A stretch of DNA of 64,000 nt, from the NCBI RefSeq assembly GCF_042665155.1, contig NZ_JBHTCG010000022.1:79894-143893 (forward strand), read 5' to 3'. The notes beneath the pieces were generated by a model. It was given only the letters and a program-made list of their open reading frames with translations, ran no database searches and had not been told where the DNA came from. Shown here piece by piece: positions 42,922-51,515 of the stretch (the first letter of the stretch is position 1; the number at the start of each line of letters is the position of its first letter). The translations under genes and the position numbers were made by a program. Origin of the DNA: Sphaerisporangium rhizosphaerae (GTDB taxonomy: Bacteria; Actinomycetota; Actinomycetes; Streptosporangiales; Streptosporangiaceae).

Positions 42922-44169
42922 TCAAGGGTGACCCCCATCGATCCCCCAGTCGACCTTCGGCCGCGGCGGCGGGCCGCCGGGGGTGATCTCGGGCAGGCCG
43001 CCGGGCAGGTGGTACCGGACCCGCCACTTGTACCAGCCGCCCCCGGCCACGGGGCCGCCGTCCGGACCGCGACCGGGGGTCTGCTCGATCTCGGAGTAGG
43101 CGGGCAGCAGCGAACGGGGGTCGATGTAGTAGACCGCGTGGTAGCCGCTGTTCATCGCGCCGCGGTAGCTGTAGGGGTGCGCCTGCGGGTCGAGGCCCGA
43201 CGCCTTGAACGACCACATCAGCGCCTGCCCGCCGTAGTACAGTCCGTCGGCCCGCTTGACCGGCGTCAGGTCCACGACCTGCCGGAGGTACCGCCTGCCC
43301 TTGACCTCGGCGAGCCGGGGCGCGGCCGGGTTGACCAGGCCCTTGTACTCCTCCCGCAGGTGCGCGATCCAGGCGTCCGCCTGGGCGGCGGTCATGCCGC
43401 CGGAGGAGAGGTTGTCGGTGATGTAGCGGTAGGCCGACTTCGTCTGGCACATGGGGTCGCCGGTGCCGCGGTCGGTCCAGTTCTCGAAGCGGTAGCTGTA
43501 CAGGTAGGCGTGGCCGTCGACGCAGACCGACATCGGAGCCCCCTGGTCGGCCGCTCCCCAGGCCAGGCGCCACTGCTTGGTGCGGTAGTCGAAGCCGCTC
43601 TCCCAGACGTAGTCGGGCTTGGCGGCCTGGAACCTGCCGTGATCGGTGTACGACTCCTCGGTGATGCGCATGACCGGTTGCATGGCGGTCGCCCTGAAGC
43701 TCGCGAAGAAGAGCGCGGCCGGGTCGATCTTCGCGACGTCCTGCGCGGTGAGCGTGCCCTTTTTGAGCGCCTCGAGCCCGGACCGGCCGGCGTCCGGCCC
43801 GGCGCCGCCGCCACCGCCCAAGTTTCGCCAGACCAGCCAGCCGCCCGTCGCCACCCCGCACACCACGACCAAGGACACCACCACGGCCAGGACCGCCCGT
43901 CCCTTCTTCTTCGGCCGGGACGGGGGCGGCGGCGGGTAGCCCTGCCGCGGCGCGTACGGCGGCTGGGGCGGCGGGTACCAGGTCGGCTGCGGCGGACCCT
44001 GCGGCGGCGGGCCTTGGGACGGCGGCCCCTGGGGCGGCGGACCTTGCGGTGGGTGTCCCGGGAGCGGATGCCCCTGAGGCGGGGGTCCCGGAAGCGGATG
44101 TCCTTGCGGCGGTCCGCCGTGTGGACGCCGGTCGCCCGGCTCGTTCGGATCCCCCGACCACTGCGCCAC
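42922..44169 (-). CDS. Bitopic membrane protein with Pro/Gln-rich N terminus and extracytoplasmic domain
   Basis: A 415-residue protein of unknown function. The first ~90 residues are a cytoplasmic repeat-rich tail built on GPPPQG/GHPLPG units. One helix (AVLAVVVSLVVVCGVATGGWLV, about 91-112) is followed by an extracytoplasmic globular domain of about 290 residues rich in Trp and Tyr (FDYRTKQWRLAWGAADQG, YRGAMNSGYHAVYYIDPRSLLPAY) with two cysteines. The fold recalls LppX/LprG-like or other actinobacterial lipoprotein domains, but I cannot assign it. Same strand as the secretion-like locus, 263 bp from the hydrolase gene. Confidence 0.75.
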   Translation of the reverse strand: MAQWSGDPNEPGDRRPHGGPPQGHPLPGPPPQGHPLPGHPPQGPPPQGPPSQGPPPQGPPQPTWYPPPQPPYAPRQGYPPPPPSRPKKKGRAVLAVVVSLVVVCGVATGGWLVWRNLGGGGGAGPDAGRSGLEALKKGTLTAQDVAKIDPAALFFASFRATAMQPVMRITEESYTDHGRFQAAKPDYVWESGFDYRTKQWRLAWGAADQGAPMSVCVDGHAYLYSYRFENWTDRGTGDPMCQTKSAYRYITDNLSSGGMTAAQADAWIAHLREEYKGLVNPAAPRLAEVKGRRYLRQVVDLTPVKRADGLYYGGQALMWSFKASGLDPQAHPYSYRGAMNSGYHAVYYIDPRSLLPAYSEIEQTPGRGPDGGPVAGGGWYKWRVRYHLPGGLPEITPGGPPPRPKVDWGIDGGHP

Positions 44170-44432
44170 GCGGCCTCCCCGGTCGTCCCTTCAAGTGCCG
44201 GTCGGCCACGCTAGCAGTGTCCCGGCCCCGCCCGGCGATCTCCCGCATATCCCGCATATCCCGCGGATCACGACCGCGGCGGGGAACCACATCGGTCCCG
44301 GCGGGTCGCCGCGCGGGCCGTCCTCGCCGTCCTGGCGCCGCTCATGGCCGTCCCGGTCGCCGGAGCGCTCCTGGAGGCGTCGTACGCCTCGTCGATGTGG
44401 TTCGGCCAGGAGGGAGGCGCCGAGCACGCGGG

Positions 44433-45527
44433 TCAGGTGCGGAGGCGTTTGAGCTGGGCCAGGACGTCCTCGTTGCGCAGGGGGCGGGTGTAGCCGACGA
44501 TGTTGGGGCGCTCGCGGTAGGTGGTGACCTTGATCGGGCCGCAGAGGGTGCACCGGGCCTCGATCATCTTGCCCGGAGAGACGACCATGCCGACGTGCCC
44601 GGGGTTGTCGGACGACGTCCCCGGGCCGGCGTTGAAGAAGACCAGGTCGCCGGCCTGCTCCTCGCCCTTCTTGATCTTCACGCCGAACGGCCACTGGCCG
44701 AAGGTGGTGCGCGGGATGGACAGCCCGGCCGACCGGTAGGCCATGTAGATGATCCCCGAGCAGTCGAACCCCGCCGGTCCCGTGCCGCCCCAGATGTAGG
44801 GCTTGCCGCGCTGGGCCAGCGCGTAGGCGAGGATGTCGCGGACGACCTGGTCCGGAGCGGCCTCCACGATCGGGGGGTCGCAGTCGGGGTCGGCCTCGGG
44901 CGGCAGGTCGAGCGTGCCGCTGGTCGCGTAGCGGCGCGCGATCTCCAGCACCTGCTCGACGTACCACATGGCGTGGTTGTAGACGAACAGCGCGCGTTTG
45001 AGGTCACCGGGGGCGCCGTTGCGCTTGAGCATCTTGGCGGCGCCGAGGATGGCGTCGGCCGGGTTGTAGACGTCGCCCCAGCCGTCGCCGTCGCCGTCGG
45101 AGGCGTACCCGCTGAACTTCGACGGGATCTTGATCTTCGCCTTGCCGCCCCACGTGCTGATCAGGAACTGCATGGGACCCGCGGCGCCCGCGTAGTTCGT
45201 CCCGCTCTTCACGCCCGCGAGGGTGGACCGGCCGTGGTCGGTCTCGCGCTTGCCCACGGCCGCGAGCACCGTCCACTGGACGCCGATCTTCTTGCCGTGC
45301 TTCTTGTAGAGCTGGAGGTAGTCGGCGGGGATGTCGGAGCGGGCGGTGTCGGACACGTTGGTCACGTTGACGACCCCGCTGTCGCCGTTCGCGCAGTCGG
45401 TGGTCACGCCGCTTCCGCCGCCGAGGAAGGAGGGGAAGGTGCTCATGAGCATGGGCGCCATGACGAGCGTGATCAGCACGACTCCGGCCAGCCCCAGGAG
45501 GAGCGCGACGCGCACCCGTGAGGTCAC
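44433..45527 (-). CDS. Bifunctional cell-wall hydrolase: lytic transglycosylase + NlpC/P60 endopeptidase
   Basis: A 364-residue exported wall hydrolase of the kind that opens peptidoglycan for conjugative machines (TcpG/Orf14-like). An N-terminal membrane anchor (about 7-30) precedes a transglycosylase-type lysozyme domain (about 70-200) with Glu95 in KRETDHGRS and AGPMQF. The C-terminal NlpC/P60 domain (about 230-355) has Cys256 in FDCSGI and His311 in GHVGMVV. Both cutting activities appear intact. It overlaps the upstream gene by four bases (ATGA), tying it to the secretion-like operon. Confidence 0.92.
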   Translation of the reverse strand: MTSRVRVALLLGLAGVVLITLVMAPMLMSTFPSFLGGGSGVTTDCANGDSGVVNVTNVSDTARSDIPADYLQLYKKHGKKIGVQWTVLAAVGKRETDHGRSTLAGVKSGTNYAGAAGPMQFLISTWGGKAKIKIPSKFSGYASDGDGDGWGDVYNPADAILGAAKMLKRNGAPGDLKRALFVYNHAMWYVEQVLEIARRYATSGTLDLPPEADPDCDPPIVEAAPDQVVRDILAYALAQRGKPYIWGGTGPAGFDCSGIIYMAYRSAGLSIPRTTFGQWPFGVKIKKGEEQAGDLVFFNAGPGTSSDNPGHVGMVVSPGKMIEARCTLCGPIKVTTYRERPNIVGYTRPLRNEDVLAQLKRLRT

Positions 45528-46204
45528 TGCGTGGTCCCCTCGCCGGTGTCCCCGTTCTCCCCCGTGTCGGCCCCTCCGGGGTCTCCGTCCTGGCCGGCGT
45601 CGGCGGGCTGCAGGTCGAAGACCCGCCAGTCGGTGCCGACCTGGGTGAGGGTGACCGCGTAGTCGGCGCTGCGGTTCTGCGGCCCGCTCTTGGCCGTGAT
45701 GCGCTGGGCCGCGGTCACCACCAGGACGATCGACCCCGCCGAGATGTCGCGGATGGACTTCAGCCGGCCCGTGCCCTGCGAGACGACCTCGTCGGCGCGG
45801 TTCTGCTCCACGGTGGCCGGCGTGGTCACGTCACGGGCCAGGACGGCGCCGAACTCGCCGGTGGTGAACGCCTTCAGCCGCTCGGCGTAGGAGGCGGGGT
45901 CCTCGTCGTAGCGGTAGGTGGCGTACGAGGCCGCGAACCGCTGGGCGGTGTCGGCCGCCTGGGCGATCTGCTCGCGCGAGAGCGGCAGGTAGCCGTAGAT
46001 GTCGAACGTGCCGGGGGTGATCGCCGGCGCCGGCGAGGCCGCTGAGGACGGCGGCGGCGCCGCGGTCGTGGTGGTGACCACGCCGGGCGGCAGCTCGCCG
46101 TCGCCGCCGGAGGCCGGGCGCATCGACAGATAGATGCCCACGGCCGCCAGGGCGACGACCACCCCGGCGAAGACGAGACCCCGCCGGTCGTTCACCTGCA
46201 CCAT
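45524..46204 (-). CDS. Bitopic VirB8/TcpC-like protein of the secretion-like locus
   Basis: A 226-residue protein with one N-terminal helix (GLVFAGVVVALAAVGIYLSM, about 9-28), a Thr/Pro/Ala linker and an extracytoplasmic alpha+beta domain (about 70-200). The pattern of helices then strands (IVLVVTAAQRITA...YAVTLTQVGTDWRVFDLQ) fits the NTF2-like fold used by VirB8 and TcpC components. The Asp/Gly-rich C terminus is disordered. Start and stop overlap or nearly touch both neighbours, so it belongs to the operon. Assignment as VirB8-like is inference from topology. Confidence 0.65.
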   Translation of the reverse strand: MVQVNDRRGLVFAGVVVALAAVGIYLSMRPASGGDGELPPGVVTTTTAAPPPSSAASPAPAITPGTFDIYGYLPLSREQIAQAADTAQRFAASYATYRYDEDPASYAERLKAFTTGEFGAVLARDVTTPATVEQNRADEVVSQGTGRLKSIRDISAGSIVLVVTAAQRITAKSGPQNRSADYAVTLTQVGTDWRVFDLQPADAGQDGDPGGADTGENGDTGEGTTQ

Positions 46205-46206
46205 CG

Positions 46207-48942
46207 TCAGTCCTTGTCTCCGTCGCCCGGACGCAGCCAGAACGGCGCGGACTCGTCCTCACCGCGCCCGCCGCCCGAGCGCGGTGGCAACCACAGGGGC
46301 GGAGCCTCCGAGCGGCCGCCGTCCGAGCGCCCGCCCCGCGAGGACCCGTTGGAGGACCGGCCGCCCGAGCCGCCGCCGAACAGCCCGCCGGACGACCCGC
46401 CGGACGAGCGCGACGACCCTCCGGACGAACGCGAGGAGCCGCCGGACGACCTGCCGGAGGAGCCGCCCGACGAGCGGCCGGACGAGCCGCCGCCGAACAG
46501 GCCGCCGGAGGAACGGCCCGATGAGCCGCCTCCGCCGAACAGGCCACCCGAACCACCGGAACCACCCGAACCACCGGAGCCGCCGCCGGACAGGCCGCGG
46601 GGGCCGCCGGCCGTGGAACGCGCCGCGCGCGGCGCCTCGGACCGGCGGGACGACCCGCCACCCGAGGACCCGCCCGACGACCCGCCCGAGGAGCCGCCCG
46701 CCGCCGAGGACCGGGACGCCCAGCCGCCCGACCGGCCGCCGAACCAGCCGCCCACCGAACCGCCGCCGCCACCGCCACCGCCCGAGCCCGCCGAAGCGGG
46801 CGATCCGCCGCCCGCGCCGGTGCGCGTCGGCGGCCGGGGGCTCGCCTGGCCGCCGCCCGCCCTGCCCGCGCGTCCCGACAGGTTGAGCGGCGGCGCCGCT
46901 CCGGGACGCGGAATGGCGGTGCCGCGCCCGGCGGCCTTGCGCCGCGCGCCCGCCTGCCCGTCGGCGTCAAGCGGGGCGGGCTGCGCGCCCACCGGGACGC
47001 GGGTGCCCTGCTGCTGAGGCCCGCCCGCGGCGGCCTCCTCGCCCCTGACCCGGCCCTGGGCGACCCCGGACGCGGCCGCCGCCGCGGCGGCTCCCCCGCC
47101 CGCCATGGCCGCCGCGTTGATGACCGGCTCGGCCTTGCGCAGGCCCCAGCGGCCCATGCGGGCCGCCGCGACCGGCGGCAGGGCGTTCGCGGCGCGCGAC
47201 AGGGTCGGCGCGGAGGCCGCCTCGCCGAGCATCCGGGTGGCGAGCGTGTGCCCGTCCATGGACGCGAACAGGTGCTGGAAGGGACGCCGGTAGAAGAACA
47301 CCGCGATCGTGAGCAGCGCGATGAACATGATCTGCATGCCCCACGGCAGGTTCGTGGAGATGATCAGCGCGTACCCGTACACGAGCACGCCGAGCACCAA
47401 GGCCAGCACCGCCTGTCTCAGCAGCGTGCCGACGAGCATCTCGACCCAGCGCATCGCGATGATCCGCCCGGAGCCCGGGTGCACGCCGAGCAGCAGGAAC
47501 ACCGGGCCCAGGATGAGCAGCAGCAGGAACCCGATCTTCAGTGCGATGAGCGACACCGCGACCAGGAAGATCAGCACGCCCGCGACCATGGCGGCCATGA
47601 GCGCCCCGATGGCGATGCTGAGCCGGGTGGTCCAGTCCTTGCCTTGGAAGAGGAAGAACATGGAGGTGCTCTCGAGCGGCTTGGCGACCTCTTCCTCGTA
47701 CCTCGTCTGGTGCGCGCCGGAGGCCTGCTTCTGCCCCGAGACCTGTTCCTGCAGGTCGGTGGCCTGGATGTCGAGCAGCTTCGGCCCCATCACCGCCACC
47801 ACCGGCGCCTTGGCGTCGGCCGTGCCGAACTCGCCCATCAGCCACGGCTTGCAGACCAGTGTCGACCACAGCGCGTCGGCGTTCTGGTCCACGCCCGGCG
47901 TGCCGTTCTGGCCGTAGCCGCCGGGCCCGGCCTTGGGGTTGGCCTGGCCCTTGGTCGGCAGGCAGGACGCCCCGCCCGCGCCCGGCAGCCCGCTGAACGC
48001 CGAGTTGACGACCTCGGCCGTCTTGTCGGTCACGGTCTTGCCCAGGCCGGTGAAGTCGCCGGGGCGGCTGAAGAACCACACGGCGACCGTGACGGCGAGG
48101 ATCATCCAGATGACGCCCTCGGCCGTGGTGCTGGCGCGTTTGCGGATCAGCCCGTACCAGGCGAGCCAGACCGCCCCGAGCAGGACGATCACCCGCAGGT
48201 ACGGCCAGTACATGGCATCGGCCAGGTTGGTGACGATGTCGTCCACCACGTCCTTGATGGACTGGAGCGGTCCCTCGGTGGCCGCCGCCTGGTAGGTGGT
48301 GATCGTCATGCGGTCGATGTCCTTGGCCCAGGAGAACACCGAGTTGGCCCAAGCGTTGCCGAGCACCGCCGCGACGTCGTTGCACCCCAGACCGTAGGTG
48401 TGCCAGAACTGGCCGGCCATGCCGTACCGGTCGTAGTTGGTGAGCGGCTCTGGGACCGCCGCCTTGCCGACCGTCGCGGACGTGCCGCCCTGCGGCGCCG
48501 GGGAGACGCCGGGGACCGCGTTCTGCGCGGCCGGGGACGTCCCGGTCGCGCCGGCGCCGCCGGAGGCGGAGTCGGGCGGGGGCGGCTTGACCAGGCCGTC
48601 CATGCCGCCGCCCACGATCTCGGGTGACAGGTCGGGCGAGAGGTCACACGGGCCTGCCGCGCCCGCCACGGTCGGCGAGAACGCGATGGGCAGCACGACG
48701 ATGCCGACGAGAACGGCCAGGATCAGCACGACCCTGCGGCGCAGCCGCCTGCCGCGTCCACCCTCGCCCGCCGCGCCTCCGCGACGCCCGGACGCCCTCG
48801 CCGCGCCCGCACGCCACACCGCCGCTCCCGCCATGCCCGCACGCCACACGGCCATCCTCGCCATGCCCGCACGCGACACCGACGCCCTCGCCATGCCCGC
48901 ACGCCACACGGACGTCCTGCCGCCGCTTCCAAGGTGACTCAT
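46207..48942 (-). CDS. Polytopic VirB6/TrbL-like membrane protein with Gly/Ser-rich tail
   Basis: A 911-residue protein. The start is built of a 10-residue repeat (WRAGMAR units, from the 30-bp DNA repeats at 48811-48920), followed by a signal-like helix (VVLILAVLVGIVVLPIAF). The central part has about six more helices, including VIWMILAVTVAVWFF, IAIGALMAAMVAGVLIFLVAVSLIALKIGFLLLLILGPVFLL and QIMFIALLTIAVFFY, arranged like VirB6/TrbL inner-membrane channel components. The last ~260 residues are Gly/Ser/Arg-rich and disordered (GGSSGRSSGG repeats). ATG overlaps the VirB4-like stop by four bases. Confidence 0.8.
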   Translation of the reverse strand: MSHLGSGGRTSVWRAGMARASVSRAGMARMAVWRAGMAGAAVWRAGAARASGRRGGAAGEGGRGRRLRRRVVLILAVLVGIVVLPIAFSPTVAGAAGPCDLSPDLSPEIVGGGMDGLVKPPPPDSASGGAGATGTSPAAQNAVPGVSPAPQGGTSATVGKAAVPEPLTNYDRYGMAGQFWHTYGLGCNDVAAVLGNAWANSVFSWAKDIDRMTITTYQAAATEGPLQSIKDVVDDIVTNLADAMYWPYLRVIVLLGAVWLAWYGLIRKRASTTAEGVIWMILAVTVAVWFFSRPGDFTGLGKTVTDKTAEVVNSAFSGLPGAGGASCLPTKGQANPKAGPGGYGQNGTPGVDQNADALWSTLVCKPWLMGEFGTADAKAPVVAVMGPKLLDIQATDLQEQVSGQKQASGAHQTRYEEEVAKPLESTSMFFLFQGKDWTTRLSIAIGALMAAMVAGVLIFLVAVSLIALKIGFLLLLILGPVFLLLGVHPGSGRIIAMRWVEMLVGTLLRQAVLALVLGVLVYGYALIISTNLPWGMQIMFIALLTIAVFFYRRPFQHLFASMDGHTLATRMLGEAASAPTLSRAANALPPVAAARMGRWGLRKAEPVINAAAMAGGGAAAAAAASGVAQGRVRGEEAAAGGPQQQGTRVPVGAQPAPLDADGQAGARRKAAGRGTAIPRPGAAPPLNLSGRAGRAGGGQASPRPPTRTGAGGGSPASAGSGGGGGGGGSVGGWFGGRSGGWASRSSAAGGSSGGSSGGSSGGGSSRRSEAPRAARSTAGGPRGLSGGGSGGSGGSGGSGGLFGGGGSSGRSSGGLFGGGSSGRSSGGSSGRSSGGSSRSSGGSSRSSGGSSGGLFGGGSGGRSSNGSSRGGRSDGGRSEAPPLWLPPRSGGGRGEDESAPFWLRPGDGDKD
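48811..48920. repeat. Tandem 30-bp repeats at the 5' end of the VirB6-like gene
   Basis: Units 48811-48840, 48841-48870, 48871-48900 and partial 48901-48920 share CGCCATGCCCGCACGC. In the minus-strand gene each unit codes for ten residues around RAGMAR and contains an in-frame ATG, so the number of repeats sets the length of the N-terminal tail and offers several possible starts. Confidence 0.85.
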
Positions 48943-51422
48943 GACCGCACCTCCTGCGCAGCTCCCGGCCTGTTGGTCCGCCCGCGAGGATCATGCGCGC
49001 CCTCGCCGGGCCTGTCGTGGGTCGGATTGGTGTCCAGCCAGCGCAGCAGGTCCTCGGAGATGAGATCCACCCCGATGCGGCCCGCGCGGCCGTCCAGATC
49101 GCGGAAGACGCACTCGCCGTTGCCCAGCGCCCGCAACGCGGCCTTGTGCTCCTCGGAGGGCTCCACACCCAGCAGCGCCATCACGTGGTCCACCTCGACG
49201 CGCTCGGTCGAGCGGAAGGCGAACACCGAGGACAGACAGTTGGTGACCTGCTCGTTCAGCAGGTCACCCGCGTTCTGCGAGACCAGCACCAGCGCGGTGT
49301 TCCTGGAACGGCCCATGCGCGACACCTCGGGCACCAGCTTGGCGCCCTCCGGTGTAGAGGTGATCGCCCACGCCTCGTCCAGGAAGATCGCCTTGGGCGC
49401 GCGGCGGTCCAGGCCGTTCATCAGGCGCCGGGCGAACTGCGACACCAGGTAGAGCAGGGCGACCGACAGGCGCTGCTCGTAGGAGTAGTCGTCCCGGGCC
49501 GTGGCGACGTCGGGAAGGGTCAGCCCGCCGAGGGTGAACACCGTGGTCCACCCCTCGGAGTCGATCTGGTCGCCACCGGAGGGGTCGAAGCAGAGCCGGG
49601 CCAGGTGCATCTCGGCCATGGACCGCAGCACCGCGCCGAGGTTGCGCGAGGCGGCGTCCTCGGCCTGCTCCAGGTGGTCGACGACCTTGCCCAGCGACGG
49701 GTCTGCGCCGTTGGACACCGTCGCGACGGCCTGGATCATCGCCGACTCGCGTTCCTCCGACATGCGCGGCAGCAGCAGCCGCAGCGTCTCGGTGGCCATG
49801 GTCTTCTTGGCCGCGATGTCGTCCCCGAACGAGAAGGGGTCCAGCAGGCCCGGCGCCGCCGAGCCCAGCGGGATGATGCGGGCCTTGCGCCCGCGCTTCT
49901 GCAGGAGCTGGACCAGCGACTCGGCGTCGCCCTTGGGGTCGATGACCGCGACGGTGACCCCGCGCACCGCCATCTGGTAGATGAGCAGCAGCGCCAGGGT
50001 CGTCTTGCCGCCGCCCGGCTCGCCGGTGATGGCGATGGCCGTCGGCCGGTTGCGCGTCGCGGCCACGAGCGGGTCGAAGTGGACGATCGACCGCGCCCGG
50101 CCGAGCGTCTCGCCGATGTACGGGCCGGCCCACCCTGCGCCGGTCTCGTCGATGCGGTCGCCGAGGTCGACGGTGGCCGTCGCCATGCCGCCCGCGATCG
50201 TGCGCAGCGGCTGCCGCTGGGCGTAGGCGTTGACCCGCACCCGCTCGCCCGGCAGCGCCTCGCAGAACAGCGAGAACTGGTCGCCCGTCGAGTTGACGAT
50301 GTCGATGCCCATGTCGCGGTAGTGCTCCACGACCGCCTCGACCCGCTGCAGGCAGATCTCCTGGCTCGGCGCGGCCACGATCAGCCGGTGCCACCCGTAG
50401 ACGAACGGCAGTCGCTCCTTGGTGATGCCGTGTTCCAGCATGCGGGCCGCGTCGATCTGCTCGGCCAGGGCGATCGGCGCCTCGGCCCCCGCTTCACGGA
50501 TGTGGATGTCCATGTCGCGGGCGTGCGCCAGCTTGCGGGCGACGTCCTTGCTGGCCTTGGTGGGCGGGATGAGGCGCATCCGCGAGCTGACCTCGACCGG
50601 GAACGGTAACTGGTCGATGAAGTGCAGCCACGGCTCGCCGTCCGGGAACGGCATCAGGTCGGGGAACCTGGCGAACGACAGATGGGCGACGTAGGAGTCG
50701 CCCTCGGGCTGCTCGACGCGCAGGAACGACCGGCCGTTGTGGATCTGCCCCTCGACCAGCGACTCGATCTCGCCCTTCCCCCACCGCCTGGACGGGGTGG
50801 CCGAGGACGGCGGGTCGCCCAGCGACCCGGAGGCGGCGTGCCGGAACAGCCAGGCGATCTCGCCGGAGCTGGCGTGGCGCGCGTACAGGGCGCTGGAGCC
50901 GAGGGCGCGGCCGAGGCGCTCGGCCTGGACGGTCCACTTGTCGATCTCGGCGTCCGGGACGTGGTCGTCGTCCAGGCCCAGACTCTTCTCGCCGCGCTGG
51001 TAGTAGCCGAGCAGCTGCGCCAGCACGCCCGTGCCGAGCTGCGCGCCCCGCGGGCCGAGCCGCACGCCGAGGTAGACCTCCTTGGTCCAGAAGTCCTTGG
51101 CCCAGACGTGGCGGTACATCTCCTCCAGGTAGTCGCGCCAGCCCTCGCCCTCGTCGGAGGTCGCGTTCAGCGCCATCGCCCATTCGGCTGCGGGATAGGC
51201 CCGGTGGGCCACCCGCAGATGCACCTCGGCGTCGGTCATGCGGATCGCCGCCAGGGCGATGGTGATGTTGGTGGCCAGCGCCTCCCGCTCCTCGGCGGTC
51301 ACGAACTCGTAGCTGACCGTCGGAAGCCGGAAATACGCCCATGCCGACGTGTCGGTGAGGAGGATCCGATCGTCGAAGTAGCGTACGGCCAGCCTGCTCC
51401 TCGACCGCGACGATCTTCCCAT
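48939..51422 (-). CDS. VirB4/TcpF-like secretion ATPase
   Basis: An 827-residue ATPase of the VirB4/TraC family that powers type IV secretion machines. The N-terminal ~450 residues are the family's substrate/pilus domain. The RecA-like C-terminal domain has Walker A GEPGGGKTT (about 467-475), IDPKGDAE, Walker B AIFLDEAW (about 678-685) and LVSQNAGDL. The ATG at 51422 follows GGGGAG; an in-frame GTG at 51443 is the alternative. Four-base overlap with the next gene. It is the best evidence that this locus is a secretion system. Confidence 0.93.
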   Translation of the reverse strand: MGRSSRSRSRLAVRYFDDRILLTDTSAWAYFRLPTVSYEFVTAEEREALATNITIALAAIRMTDAEVHLRVAHRAYPAAEWAMALNATSDEGEGWRDYLEEMYRHVWAKDFWTKEVYLGVRLGPRGAQLGTGVLAQLLGYYQRGEKSLGLDDDHVPDAEIDKWTVQAERLGRALGSSALYARHASSGEIAWLFRHAASGSLGDPPSSATPSRRWGKGEIESLVEGQIHNGRSFLRVEQPEGDSYVAHLSFARFPDLMPFPDGEPWLHFIDQLPFPVEVSSRMRLIPPTKASKDVARKLAHARDMDIHIREAGAEAPIALAEQIDAARMLEHGITKERLPFVYGWHRLIVAAPSQEICLQRVEAVVEHYRDMGIDIVNSTGDQFSLFCEALPGERVRVNAYAQRQPLRTIAGGMATATVDLGDRIDETGAGWAGPYIGETLGRARSIVHFDPLVAATRNRPTAIAITGEPGGGKTTLALLLIYQMAVRGVTVAVIDPKGDAESLVQLLQKRGRKARIIPLGSAAPGLLDPFSFGDDIAAKKTMATETLRLLLPRMSEERESAMIQAVATVSNGADPSLGKVVDHLEQAEDAASRNLGAVLRSMAEMHLARLCFDPSGGDQIDSEGWTTVFTLGGLTLPDVATARDDYSYEQRLSVALLYLVSQFARRLMNGLDRRAPKAIFLDEAWAITSTPEGAKLVPEVSRMGRSRNTALVLVSQNAGDLLNEQVTNCLSSVFAFRSTERVEVDHVMALLGVEPSEEHKAALRALGNGECVFRDLDGRAGRIGVDLISEDLLRWLDTNPTHDRPGEGAHDPRGRTNRPGAAQEVRS

Positions 51423-51433
51423 CAGGCGGACCG

Positions 51434-51515
51434 CTCCCCGCACCGCGCTGGCTTGCTGGTCACTGAGCCACTACCTCCCCGCACCGCGCCGGCATGCTGC
51501 TCACTGGGCCACTTC
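51434..51515. repeat. 41-bp tandem duplication at the ATPase gene junction
   Basis: 51434-51474 and 51475-51515 are direct repeats (about 85% identical) beginning CTCCCCGCACCGCGC. The second unit overlaps the stop codon and last codons of the TcpE-MinD gene. The first unit lies in the gap before the VirB4-like gene and brings a second copy of the GCGGGGAG purine motif next to its start. Confidence 0.8.

Noticed and set aside
44170..44432. Possible origin or iteron-like element in the CCCGCATAT repeats (about 44241-44263)
   Set aside because: Only two or three short units with no replication gene or further structure.
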